DNA of 64,000 nucleotides from Tautonia sp040717455 (lineage in GTDB: Bacteria > Planctomycetota > Planctomycetia > Isosphaerales > Isosphaeraceae): positions 1 through 64,000 of the forward strand of contig NZ_JBFEFH010000018.1 in NCBI RefSeq assembly GCF_040717455.1, read 5' to 3'. A model generated the notes under the pieces. The model was not told the DNA's origin and ran no database searches. It was given only the letters and a program-made list of their open reading frames with translations. A program made the position numbers and the translations under genes. This document shows, piece after piece, positions 42,043 to 50,616 of the stretch. Every line of letters starts with the position of its first letter. Position 1 is the first letter of the stretch.

Positions 42043-42223
42043 TTCTCAAGGAAAATGGTACGATTGAGGGGACCGGGCCTTGAACGGGATCGGAGAACTT
42101 CCATAACGGTGTTGAATTCACCGGCGCACCGGCTGCCCGGCATCCCTCGACGTCCTCGAGCTGATTGAGTCTGCCCTGATCTCATCAACGATTCGCCACA
42201 CCTTCACAGTGGAGCCCGATTCC

Positions 42224-43300
42224 ATGACCACCCGACCGTCTCGGACGCGTGGGTTTACGCTCATCGAACTCCTGGTCGTGATCGCCATCATCGGGGTGCT
42301 CATCGCCCTGTTGCTCCCCGCGGTGCAGAGTGCTCGCGAGGCCGCCCGGCGCGCCCAGTGCACGAATAATCTGAAGCAGCTCGGCATCGCCCTGCACAAT
42401 TATGAGTCGGCCACCGGAAGCCTGCCGATCGGCGATTTCCGGAACGCTCCGACCGGCTACGGCCTGACTCAGAACCCCGGAAACCCCTGCGCCGCGAACA
42501 TCTGGGTGAGCTGGATGACCTTCATCCTGCCGTACATGGAACAAGGGGCCCAGACCTCCGCGTACAACTTCGAAGTCGCCGCCACCTGGTTCAAGAACGA
42601 AACCGCCACCCTCGCCCGCGTCGCCTCGTATGTCTGCCCGAGCGACACCGAGCACGAGGACGTCAGCGCCGAATGGTTCACCACCTACCAGACCTCCTAC
42701 GCCGCCGTCGCCGGCCTGACCGAGTCGACCTGGTATGCCTGGGGCGGGACGACCAACGCCGAGCGCTGCAACGCCATCGAAGCCGAAGGACCCTTCGGAC
42801 GCAACTACGCCTACAAGTTCGCCGACATCCGGGACGGCCTGAGCAACACCATCTTCATCGGCGAGACGTCGCGGTTCCTGAACGAGCCGGGCGGCTCGCA
42901 CTTCAACTTCGGCGCCTCCGGCGGCGCCTGGAACGGGCCCCCCTGGGGCGCGACCGCCTGGCCGGGCGACGTCCGCATCACCGCGATGGCCTACACCGTG
43001 CCTCGCATCAATGCGAAGGCCATCACCGGGAACGGGCAGGCCCCCTACACCACGTCGACGAGCTGCCTGAGTGCGGCCGGTCCCATCGCCAGCCGGGCCA
43101 CGAGCTGGGCCAACACGCCCGCCCCCTTCGGCTGCACCGAGATGGGCCAGTGGGGCTTCCGCAGCAACCACCCCGGCGGGGCCAACTTCCTGTTCGGTGA
43201 CGGCTCCGTGCGTTTCCTCAAGGAAACCATTAACATGGCCGCCTACCGGGCCTTGAGCACTCGGAGACTCGGCGAAGTCATCAGTGCCGACCAGCTTTGA
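42224..43300 (+). CDS. DUF1559 prepilin-like protein
   Basis: A 358-residue protein with a type IV pilin-like N-terminus (GFTLIELLVVIAIIGVLIAL, then LLPAVQSAREAARR) typical of DUF1559 proteins, which are greatly expanded in planctomycetes. Conserved blocks are CTNNLKQLGIALHNYE, GLSNTIFIGET and the C-terminal NFLFGDGSVRFLKE. The ATG at 42224 puts eleven polar residues before the cleavage-site Gly, as expected for prepilin peptidase processing. The protein is probably a secreted pseudopilin-like surface component. A short lipoprotein gene follows 56 bp downstream, the usual companion. Confidence 0.95.
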   Translation: MTTRPSRTRGFTLIELLVVIAIIGVLIALLLPAVQSAREAARRAQCTNNLKQLGIALHNYESATGSLPIGDFRNAPTGYGLTQNPGNPCAANIWVSWMTFILPYMEQGAQTSAYNFEVAATWFKNETATLARVASYVCPSDTEHEDVSAEWFTTYQTSYAAVAGLTESTWYAWGGTTNAERCNAIEAEGPFGRNYAYKFADIRDGLSNTIFIGETSRFLNEPGGSHFNFGASGGAWNGPPWGATAWPGDVRITAMAYTVPRINAKAITGNGQAPYTTSTSCLSAAGPIASRATSWANTPAPFGCTEMGQWGFRSNHPGGANFLFGDGSVRFLKETINMAAYRALSTRRLGEVISADQL

Positions 43301-43356
43301 TCCGTTCCCGTGTGCCCCGCTTCACGTTTCCTCTTGATTTCGGAAGAAGATTCCCC

Positions 43357-43536
43357 ATGAACTCGCTCGTCACCCGACTGTTCGCCCTGTCGCTCCTGGG
43401 TCTCTTCGTCGCCGGATGCGGCGGCGACGCGAACCCGCCGGTTGCCGCAGACGATCCCGAGTCCGGCGCCGTCTACTCCGGCTCCGAAGAAGAAGGCACG
43501 GGGGCCATGGCCGCTCCTCCCGCCGTGGTCGAGTGA
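43357..43536 (+). CDS. Small lipoprotein accompanying the DUF1559 protein
   Basis: A 59-residue protein (ATG at 43357) with a lipoprotein signal: basic start, hydrophobic core LFALSLLGLF and lipobox VAGC. The mature part is an acidic, low-complexity tail (GGDANPPVAADDPESGAVY). Such short lipoproteins commonly follow DUF1559 genes in planctomycetes. It lies 56 bp after the DUF1559 stop, so one transcript is likely. No function is known. Confidence 0.85.
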   Translation: MNSLVTRLFALSLLGLFVAGCGGDANPPVAADDPESGAVYSGSEEEGTGAMAAPPAVVE

Positions 43537-43718
43537 CCCTCGGCCCTCGATCCTGCCAGTCGCAACCCGTCGTGATTGATCTCCGACGGCATCGCCAAGG
43601 GCTCCGGTCCCTCCCCCAGGGATCGGGGCCCTTGGTGCGTTGGTCCCATCACCGCCCGGCCGTCGCGCCGCGGTGCCACGCCCAGGGGCCGAGTGACCGC
43701 GCCCGAGGGCCGCAACCC

Positions 43719-43747
43719 TTGTTCGGTCGGGATTCGGCCCGTACACT
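43719..43747 (+). promoter_or_regulatory. Candidate hemG promoter
   Basis: TTGTTC (43719-43724), exactly 17 bp, then TACACT (43742-43747), 64 bases before the hemG GTG. The surrounding 275-bp gap holds no other feature. Confidence 0.45.
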
Positions 43748-43811
43748 TGAGATCGTTCTCCGCCCAAATTTCCATCGCAATTCGCGGCATGTTTCGGGGG
43801 ATCTTCGTTCC

Positions 43812-45278
43812 GTGTCGGACGTCTCCACTCGGTCCCATCGGGTTGTGATCATCGGCGCGGGCCTCAGCGGCCTGACGGCGGCGTACCGCCTCGCCGAGCG
43901 ATCCAGGACGCTCAGGCCGCCGATCGAGGTGGTCGTCCTCGAGGCCCAGGACCGGATCGGCGGCGCCATCTGGACCGACCGAGTCCAGGGATTCACCCTC
44001 GAAGGCGGGGCCGACTCGTTCATCACCAACAAGCCGCACGCCGTCGAGCTCTGCCGATCCCTCGGGCTGGGCGACCAGCTCATCGGCACCGACGACCGCT
44101 TCCGACGCTCGTTCGTCGTCCGCAACGGCCGACTGGTGCCGGTCCCCGAGGGCTTCGTCCTGATGGCCCCCCAGCGCCTCTGGCCGCTCATCACCTCGCC
44201 GATCCTCTCCTGGCGCGGCAAGCTCCGGATGCTCTGCGACCTCGTCCTCCCCGCCCGGCGCGACGAGGCCGATGAAAGCCTCGCCAGCTTCGTCCGCCGC
44301 CGCCTCGGCCGGGAGGCGCTCGACCGCCTCGTCCAGCCCCTCGTCGGCGGGATCTACACGGCCGACCCGGACGACCTCAGCCTCCACGCCACCCTCCCCC
44401 AGTTCCCGCGGATGGAACGCGAGCACGGCAGCCTGATCCGGGCCGCGCTCCGCCAGGGCCGGGCGGCCCGCCTCGAAGGGCAAGGGGGGGGCTCCGGTGC
44501 CCGCTACAGCCTGTTCCAGACCCTCGCCGACGGCATGGACGCCCTGCCGAAGGCCCTGGCCGCGTCCCTCCCCCCCGGGACCCTCCGGCTCGGCTCGGCC
44601 GCCCGTCGGGTTGCCCGTCAAAAAAACGAGGGGGCCTGGCGGGTCGAGCTGCTCGACGGCCCCTCCCTGGAGGCCGACGCCGTGATCCTCGCCGTCGAGG
44701 CCCACGCCGCCGCCCGGCTCGTCGACGGCGAGGACAAGAACCTCGCCCTCGACCTCCGGTCGATCCCCTATGCATCCTCGGCGATCGTCCAGCTCGCGTA
44801 TCCGCGTGACCGCGTGGCCCACCCGCTTGACGGCTTCGGCGTCGTCGTGCCCAGCGTCGAGGGGCGGGAGATCCTGGCCGTCTCGTTCACCAGCGTCAAG
44901 TTCCCCCGGCGCGCCCCCGAGGACACGGTCCTGCTCCGGGTGTTCATCGGCGGTGCCTTGCAGGCCCACCTGTTCGAACGCAACGACGAGGAACTGACGG
45001 CCATCGCGGTCCGAGACGTCCAGCAGCTCCTCGGCGCCTCGGGCCCCCCGATCCTCTCCCGGGTCGCCCGGCATTCGAGGGCGATGCCCCAGTACACCCT
45101 CGGCCACCTCGATCGGGTCGCGTCCATCCGATCCCGGGCCGGGGCCCACCCCGGCCTCATCCTGGCCGGCAATGCCTACTCGGGGGTCGGCGTGCCCGAC
45201 TGCGCCCGGATCGGCCAGGAGGCGGCCGAGGCCGCCCTCCGCCTGCTGACCGGCGCCCGGGGCCGGGCCGTCGCCTGA
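43812..45278 (+). CDS. hemG: Protoporphyrinogen/coproporphyrinogen oxidase (HemY-type FAD enzyme)
   Basis: A 488-residue FAD-dependent oxidase that aromatises the porphyrinogen in late heme synthesis; this fold is also called HemY or CgoX. GTG at 43812 is chosen because it is close to the dinucleotide fold VVIIGAGLSGLTAAYRLAE (residues about 10-28) and has a G-rich leader. EAQDRIGGAIWTDRV and GFTLEGGADSFIT complete the FAD site. LVQPLVGGIYTADPDDLSL is the family's central block, and GLILAGNAYSGVGVPDCAR is the C-terminal FAD motif. Whether the substrate is proto- or coproporphyrinogen cannot be decided. It is convergent with the Tad locus end. Confidence 0.93.
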   Translation: MSDVSTRSHRVVIIGAGLSGLTAAYRLAERSRTLRPPIEVVVLEAQDRIGGAIWTDRVQGFTLEGGADSFITNKPHAVELCRSLGLGDQLIGTDDRFRRSFVVRNGRLVPVPEGFVLMAPQRLWPLITSPILSWRGKLRMLCDLVLPARRDEADESLASFVRRRLGREALDRLVQPLVGGIYTADPDDLSLHATLPQFPRMEREHGSLIRAALRQGRAARLEGQGGGSGARYSLFQTLADGMDALPKALAASLPPGTLRLGSAARRVARQKNEGAWRVELLDGPSLEADAVILAVEAHAAARLVDGEDKNLALDLRSIPYASSAIVQLAYPRDRVAHPLDGFGVVVPSVEGREILAVSFTSVKFPRRAPEDTVLLRVFIGGALQAHLFERNDEELTAIAVRDVQQLLGASGPPILSRVARHSRAMPQYTLGHLDRVASIRSRAGAHPGLILAGNAYSGVGVPDCARIGQEAAEAALRLLTGARGRAVA

Positions 45279-45321
45279 CCGAAACGCCCGGCCGAGCACG
45301 CCCGCTCCGCCCCGTCCCGCC

Positions 45322-45669
45322 TCATCGAAGCCGGTTGAATCGCAGGATCAGGCCGCCGGCGAGCAGGCTGAGGGCCAGTCCGCTGACGACCCATTCGGCC
45401 CGCCAGGGGACGTGCCGGAACGGTTGCCTCGACATCCGGGCGATGTCTCGCGAGGTCCGACCGAGGTACTCGCCCAGCAGGTCGAAGGTCGGCGTGCTCA
45501 CCATCGGCTTCGGCCCGAACATGGTCTGCCACTGCGCGTAGCTGACCTTCGCCCCGTCCAGCAGCAGCGGCAGCGACAGCAGGCCGATCAGCAACAGGGT
45601 TCTCCACCCCTGCCCCTTCCGGGGCGGCCCGGAATGACGGTCCATCGGCCAGTCATGGGAATTCTTCAT
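45322..45669 (-). CDS. Small membrane protein at the end of the Tad locus
   Basis: A 115-residue protein from ATG at 45669 (MKNSHDWPMDRHS). Two hydrophobic segments are visible: WRTLLLIGLLSLPLLLDGA and VSGLALSLLAGGLILRF. The polar region between them is VSYAQWQTMFGPKPMVST and following. It starts 44 bp after tadC on the same strand. No known Tad family (such as TadD) is recognised. It may be a locus-specific assembly or anchoring factor; this is context only. Confidence 0.75.
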   Translation of the reverse strand: MKNSHDWPMDRHSGPPRKGQGWRTLLLIGLLSLPLLLDGAKVSYAQWQTMFGPKPMVSTPTFDLLGEYLGRTSRDIARMSRQPFRHVPWRAEWVVSGLALSLLAGGLILRFNRLR

Positions 45670-45713
45670 GGCTTCACTCCCGATCGGGGGCCGCTCCCGC
45701 CGCCCTCGATCGA

Positions 45714-46676
45714 TTACATCCCGAGCAACGTATCCTTGATATTGATCGCCGCCGGACCGACCAGGACCACGAACACGCCGGGGAAGATGAACAGGATCAG
45801 CGGCAGCATGATCTTCACCGCCGTCTGCGCGGCCTTCTCCTCGGCCAGTTGCCGCCTCCGGGTCCGCATGGCGTCGGACTGCACCCGGAGGGCCGAGCCG
45901 ATCGGCGACCCGAACTTCTCGGCCTGGATGATCACCGCTGCCAGCGCCCGCACATCCTCGACCCCCGTCCGAATCCCGAGGTCTCGCAAGGCTTCCCGCC
46001 GAGGTCGTCCCATCTGGATCTGGAAATTCACCACGTTCAGCTCGCTGCAGACCTCCGGGCACGACTCGGCCAGCTCGCTGGTCACCCGACGCATGGCGGC
46101 GTCGAATCCCAGCCCGGCCTCGACGCAGACGACCATCAGGTCGAGCGCGTCGGGCAGGCTCAGGAAGATGGCCTGCTGCCGCTTCTTCCGCCGGTGGCCG
46201 ACGATCATCCCCGGCAGATAAAATCCCACGCCGCCGGCCACCATGACCATCATCATGCCATTCTGGCTGAACCCGTAGTGCGACCAGATCAGCGGGATCG
46301 AGATGGCGACCCCCAGCAGGAGCCCCAGCACCTTCATGCCGAGGAAAATCTGCACGGCCTGCGGGTGCCGGATGCCCGCGTTCAGGAGCGAGACCCTGAG
46401 CTTGCCCAGCTCGGCCTCGTCCTTCGGCTGCATCGGGCCGGACAGCTTCCTGGCCGCCTCGGCCACCCGGTCCTGAATCCGCTGGCGTTCCCGGGCGGCC
46501 CGGGCACGCTCGGCCTCCATCTGCGGACGGTCGAGGAGCCGCTTCAGGCGGTCCTCCGCGCGGGTCGAGCGGCTCGCCACCAGCGACAGCATGCCCCACC
46601 CCCCGAGCATGAACGCCAGGAAGGTGGCGAGCGGGATCAGCGTTTCCGGGGTGAGGAGGGTTTCGAGCGTCGGCAC
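45714..46676 (-). CDS. tadC: Tad pilus inner-membrane protein TadC
   Basis: A 320-residue T2SF-domain protein, one of the two inner-membrane platform proteins of the Tad pilus machine. An N-terminal membrane segment (ATFLAFMLGGWGMLSLVAS) is followed by a coiled linker (RAARERQRIQDRVAEAARKL). Membrane segments lie near 120-140 and 150-170. The T2SF core is LSLPDALDLMVVCVEAGLGF then DAAMRRVTSELAE and GVEDVRALAAVIIQAEKFG. The last membrane helix is VKIMLPLILFIFPGVFVVLV. Gene order tadB-tadC and the 40-bp gap are as in other Tad loci. Confidence 0.94.
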   Translation of the reverse strand: MPTLETLLTPETLIPLATFLAFMLGGWGMLSLVASRSTRAEDRLKRLLDRPQMEAERARAARERQRIQDRVAEAARKLSGPMQPKDEAELGKLRVSLLNAGIRHPQAVQIFLGMKVLGLLLGVAISIPLIWSHYGFSQNGMMMVMVAGGVGFYLPGMIVGHRRKKRQQAIFLSLPDALDLMVVCVEAGLGFDAAMRRVTSELAESCPEVCSELNVVNFQIQMGRPRREALRDLGIRTGVEDVRALAAVIIQAEKFGSPIGSALRVQSDAMRTRRRQLAEEKAAQTAVKIMLPLILFIFPGVFVVLVGPAAINIKDTLLGM

Positions 46677-46716
46677 GGCCGGATCTCTCCGCGGTTGCGA
46701 TCGGACGATGCACCGA

Positions 46717-47691
46717 TCAAACCTTGATCGAAATAATCTTCTTGATGGCGAAGGCGCCCAGGATCTGCAGGACCACCGTCACCGCCAGCAGCTTCGTCCC
46801 CAGCGACGTCTGGAACAGCGGAGCCACGTAGGAAGGGTTGCTGATGGCAATAAACGCCAGCAGGCCGGGGGGCATCGCCAGCAAGACCAGGCCCGAGAGC
46901 CGGCCCTCGGCGGTCAGGGCCTTCACGTGGCCGACCAGCTCGAAGCGCTGGCGGATCAGCCGGCCGATCTTGTCGAGGATCTCCGCCAGGTCGCCCCCCG
47001 TCGTCCGCTGGATGATGATGGCCGTGACCAGGAAGCGCACGTCCATCGTCGGCACCCGGTCCGACATGCCTCGCAGGGCCTCGTCCACCGGGACGCCGAG
47101 GTTCTGCTCCTCGAAGACCCGGCCGAACTCCTCGGAGACCGGCCCCTTCATCTCGTGAGAGACCAGCTGCATGCCCGACGCCAGCCCGTGACCGGCCCGC
47201 AAGGCCCGGCCCATCAGCTCGACGGCCTCGGGGAGCCCCGCCATGAACAGGGAGATGCGCTTTCGCTTGCGTTGTTGCAGGAATAAGAGCGCCAGGCCCG
47301 CTCCCATGGCCGCCCCGACCGGCGCCAGCCAGGCCGACCCCAGGAACCCCGCGACGGCCCCCCCCAGCAGGGCCAGCCCCGCGGTGATCCCCAGGAACGT
47401 CCGGAAGGGCAGGGTCAGATCGGCCTGCTCGTACAGCCGTTTCAGCGATTCGCCGCTCGGCAGATATTGCTCGAGCAGGGCCATGTTGCGCGCGTCGATC
47501 GGGGGGGCCCGCAGCAGCGAATCGGCCGCGAGTTGCTTCTTCGCGCTCGGACGCTTCCCGCTGGTGAGGTTCCGAAGGCGTTCCTCGGCCACGGCCGATT
47601 CCGACTTCGTCAACCCCATCGCCACCCCCGCCACGAGCAGGGCAATGGCCACCCCCGCGGCAATCATGACAAAGGTCGCCCCGTCCATCAC
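46717..47691 (-). CDS. tadB: Tad pilus inner-membrane protein TadB
   Basis: A 324-residue T2SF-domain protein, partner of TadC. The N-terminal helix is FVMIAAGVAIALLVAGVAMGL. Two further membrane segments lie near residues 98-145. The conserved core is FMAGLPEAVELMGRALRAGH then FGRVFEEQNLGVPVDEALRG, and TAIIIQRTTGGDLAEILDKI. The C-terminal helices are GLVLLAMPPGLLAFIAISN and LLAVTVVLQILGAFAIKKII. It is 40 bp before tadC and 79 bp after cpaF. Confidence 0.94.
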   Translation of the reverse strand: MMDGATFVMIAAGVAIALLVAGVAMGLTKSESAVAEERLRNLTSGKRPSAKKQLAADSLLRAPPIDARNMALLEQYLPSGESLKRLYEQADLTLPFRTFLGITAGLALLGGAVAGFLGSAWLAPVGAAMGAGLALLFLQQRKRKRISLFMAGLPEAVELMGRALRAGHGLASGMQLVSHEMKGPVSEEFGRVFEEQNLGVPVDEALRGMSDRVPTMDVRFLVTAIIIQRTTGGDLAEILDKIGRLIRQRFELVGHVKALTAEGRLSGLVLLAMPPGLLAFIAISNPSYVAPLFQTSLGTKLLAVTVVLQILGAFAIKKIISIKV

Positions 47692-47770
47692 CCGCTGCTC
47701 CTCTCGTTGGGAATCCAGGCCGTCGCCGAACCCAATCCGCCACGCCCGATCGACTCGACCGCCCGCCCCC

Positions 47771-49306
47771 TCAGTCCGCCATCAGGTCGCGCTGGCGGAA
47801 CAGGTCGGTCGGCAGCACGCAGCCGGACGATTCCAGGCGATCCATGAACGACGGCCGGATGCCGGTCGACGTGAACCGCCCGTGGGCCCGGCCGCCGGAA
47901 TCAACCCCAACCTGTTCGAACTTGAAGATCTCCTGCATGATGATCGTGTCCCCCTCCATGCCGACCACCTCGGTGATGCTCGTCACCTTCCTCGGGCCGC
48001 CTTGCAGGCGGTTCGCCTGGATGATCAGGTCCACGGCCGAGGCGAACTGGGCGCGGAGCGCCCGGATGGGGAGCTCCAGGCCGGCCATGCTGATCATCGT
48101 CTCCAGCCGGCTCATGGCGTCGCGCGGGTTGTTGGCGTGCACGGTGGTCATCGAGCCCTCGTGGCCGGTGTTCATGGCCTGGATCATGTCGAGCGTCTCG
48201 GCCCCTCGGCACTCGCCGATGATGATCCGGTCGGGCCGCATCCGCAGGGCGTTCTTCACGAGGTCGGTCGCCGTGACCGCCCCCCGCCCCTCGACGTTCG
48301 GCGGCCGCGTCTCGAGCCGGACTACGTGCTCCTGCTGCAGGCGAAGCTCGGCCGCGTCCTCGATCGTGATGATCCGGTGGTCGTTCTGGATGAAGCTCGA
48401 GAGCGTGTTCAGCAGCGTCGTCTTCCCCGAGCCCGTGCCCCCCGAGATGATGATATTCAGGCGGGCCCGCATCGCCGCTTCCATCAGGAGCAGCATCTCG
48501 GGCGTGAATGCCTTGAAGCGGAGGAGGTCGTCCTGCGTCAAGGGCTTCGACCCGAACATCCGGATCGTCAAGACCGGCCCGTCGAGCGCCAGCGGCGGGA
48601 TGATGGCATTCACCCGGGAGCCGTCCGGCAGCCGGGCGTCGACCATCGGCGAACTCTCATCGATGCGCCTGCCCACCCGGGAGACGATCCGGTCGATGAT
48701 CTGCAGCAGGTGGTCGTCGTCCCGGAACCCGACGCACGACCGCTCGATCCGCCCCCCCTTCTCGATGAACACGTACCGGGGGCCATTGATCATGATGTCC
48801 CCGATCCCCTCCTCCTTCAGCAACGCCTCGAGCGGGCCGAGGCCGAACGTCTCGTCCAGGATCTCGTCGACGAGCCGCTGGCGCTCGGTCCGATTGAGCA
48901 TCGGGTCGTCTTCGTCGAGCAGGTGCTCGATGACCGAGCGGACCTCGGCCCGGACGGTCCTCGGGTCCAGCTCGTTGACCCGATTGAAGTCGAGCCGATC
49001 GACCAGCTTGCCGTGAATCCGCCGCTTGATCGCCTCGAACGCCGCCACGGCCGGGTCGGCCTTCGCCGGCTCGGCATCCTTGGGCTTCGGCGGCTTCGGC
49101 GGCTTCGGCGGGGGGGCAATGGTCGGCGAGGGTGGGGCCGGCGCGGCGGCCGCTCCGCTGGCGCCGGCACCGGCGGCGGGGGCGGACCCGGGGGCCGCGG
49201 GGGCGGCCCGCTCGGGCGGCTGTTCGGGGGCGGGCGATTTCGCCTGCGCGGGGTTCGCCCCGAGCGTTCTCTGGCCAAGGGGGCTGCGACCGAATCCGTG
49301 AAGCAT
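47771..49306 (-). CDS. cpaF: Tad pilus assembly ATPase (CpaF/TadA)
   Basis: A 511-residue secretion ATPase that powers pilus assembly. GGAGG lies about nine bases before the ATG. The first ~90 residues are a Pro/Ala-rich linker unusual for the family (PPKPPKPPKPKDAEPAK). The CpaF N-domain follows (IHGKLVDRLDFNRVNELD, ILDETFGLGPLEALL). The Walker A is IISGGTGSGKTTLLN. The Asp box is RIITIEDAAELRLQQEHV, Walker B is PDRIIIGECRGAETLDM and the His box is EGSMTTVHANNPRDAMSR. All catalytic motifs are intact. It sits between cpaE and tadB in the normal order. Confidence 0.96.
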   Translation of the reverse strand: MLHGFGRSPLGQRTLGANPAQAKSPAPEQPPERAAPAAPGSAPAAGAGASGAAAAPAPPSPTIAPPPKPPKPPKPKDAEPAKADPAVAAFEAIKRRIHGKLVDRLDFNRVNELDPRTVRAEVRSVIEHLLDEDDPMLNRTERQRLVDEILDETFGLGPLEALLKEEGIGDIMINGPRYVFIEKGGRIERSCVGFRDDDHLLQIIDRIVSRVGRRIDESSPMVDARLPDGSRVNAIIPPLALDGPVLTIRMFGSKPLTQDDLLRFKAFTPEMLLLMEAAMRARLNIIISGGTGSGKTTLLNTLSSFIQNDHRIITIEDAAELRLQQEHVVRLETRPPNVEGRGAVTATDLVKNALRMRPDRIIIGECRGAETLDMIQAMNTGHEGSMTTVHANNPRDAMSRLETMISMAGLELPIRALRAQFASAVDLIIQANRLQGGPRKVTSITEVVGMEGDTIIMQEIFKFEQVGVDSGGRAHGRFTSTGIRPSFMDRLESSGCVLPTDLFRQRDLMAD

Positions 49307-49379
49307 CGTCGGGAACCTCCGAGGGTCCCCGACTCGGCCGGATCACTCGGGAGCTGGGGGACCAAAAATCGTCATCGAA

Positions 49380-50555
49380 TCAGGTAAACATGGCCGCGAT
49401 CTTGCCCATGAACGGCTTCTGCTTCTCGCCGCCGATCGGGGCGAAGCTGCGGGCAATCTCCGTGATCGACCGCGTGACGCGGTGCTTCGGGGCCTCGGAT
49501 TCCAGCGGGACTCCCTTGGTCCGGGCCGCCCCGACGATCTCCGACACGTTCGGGATCTGCCAGCCGATCGGCGCGCCGAGCGTCTCCTCGGCCTTCTTCA
49601 GGCCGATCGTCGTGATGTCCGACCCCACCCGATTGACCACCACCCGCACGCGATCGGCCAGGCCGTCGATCTCCCGGAAGATTTGCATCAAGCGGGCCCC
49701 GTTCCGCAGCCCGCAGACGTCGAGCTGCGTCACCAGCAGCACCGTGTCGGAACGCTCGAGGGCCACGAAGTCGGTCTCCTGGAACCCCTTGCTCGCATCG
49801 ACCACCACGTATCGGAACGCGCCGAGCAGCAGGTCGATCAGGCGCCGCAATCCCTCGAGATCCACCTTGACCGCGTCCTCCATCGCCGCCGGGGCCGGCA
49901 ACACGTAAACGCCCGACTCGTGTCGCGTCAGTGCCCGATGCAACAACGCCTTGTCATACCGGTCGATGTCCGAGACCACGTCGGAGATCGTCAGCTCGGG
50001 CATGACGTCGAGCAGCGTGTCCACGCAGCCGAGCAGCAGGTCGAGGTCCACCAGCGCCACGCTCGCCCCGGGGGCCTTGGTCAGGGCGACGGCCAGGTTG
50101 ACCGCCAGCGTGGTGCACCCGACCCCGCCGGCCGACCCGATCACCGTCAGCATCGTGCCCCGGCCATCGGGGGGGAGCGACGCCTCGGGCAGCAGGCGGG
50201 CGACCGCCGTGCGGGCCTCCTCGGCATCGATCGGCAGCGGCAAGAACTCGGAGGCCCCGGCCCGGAGCGTCCGGAGGATCGTCTCGCCGTCGCGCGACCG
50301 GCTCGCCGGCAGGACCGCGACGCGGGCGGCCCGATCCTTCACGTCTCGAATCGCGGCCAGGGCCCGCTCCGGGTCGGCGTCCAGGACGATCACCACCAGC
50401 TCGCAAGACGACGCCTCGATCTGGCGCAGGGTCGCGTTGTAATCCGAGCACGTGTCCACAACCTGGACGGTCCCCAGATTCGTCAACGCGGCCTTCACCG
50501 CCGCTTGCGAGGCGGGGTTCGGGTCGACCAGGAGCAGTCGTCGCGCAGTGTCCAT
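49380..50555 (-). CDS. cpaE: Tad pilus localisation ATPase-like protein (CpaE/TadZ)
   Basis: A 391-residue protein, ATG at 50555 (MDTARRLLLVDPNP). The N-terminal ~120 residues form a receiver-like fold (CSDYNATLRQIEASSCELVV, ASEFLPLPIDAEEARTAV). The ParA/MinD-like domain begins LTVIGSAGGVGCTTLAVNLA: both signature lysines of the deviant Walker A are missing (Ala and Cys occupy those places). This departure is seen in TadZ-type proteins, which mark the pole and need not hydrolyse ATP. VALVDLDLLLGCVDTLLDV and YVVVDASKGFQETD follow. It stands 73 bp before cpaF. Confidence 0.92.
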   Translation of the reverse strand: MDTARRLLLVDPNPASQAAVKAALTNLGTVQVVDTCSDYNATLRQIEASSCELVVIVLDADPERALAAIRDVKDRAARVAVLPASRSRDGETILRTLRAGASEFLPLPIDAEEARTAVARLLPEASLPPDGRGTMLTVIGSAGGVGCTTLAVNLAVALTKAPGASVALVDLDLLLGCVDTLLDVMPELTISDVVSDIDRYDKALLHRALTRHESGVYVLPAPAAMEDAVKVDLEGLRRLIDLLLGAFRYVVVDASKGFQETDFVALERSDTVLLVTQLDVCGLRNGARLMQIFREIDGLADRVRVVVNRVGSDITTIGLKKAEETLGAPIGWQIPNVSEIVGAARTKGVPLESEAPKHRVTRSITEIARSFAPIGGEKQKPFMGKIAAMFT

Positions 50556-50616
50556 GAGCTCGACCGGTGTCTCGGCGTCGGGCGGGTCTCGCTGTGTCCC
50601 GATCTGGAGGACAGCG

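Larger units (their letters stand above)
41507..42223. other. Long AT-richer intergenic region with hairpins before the DUF1559 gene
   Basis: This 717-bp gap is clearly lower in GC than the coding regions, particularly 41640-41900. It holds AAATTG-GCA-CAATTT (41682-41696), a nested two-stem element (41802-41879) and a further hairpin (42010-42042), both listed separately. Two short frames cross it (one ending at 41771 plus, one 41862-42188 minus) but neither is protein-like. The promoter of the DUF1559 gene must lie here; I could not fix it. Confidence 0.55.
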
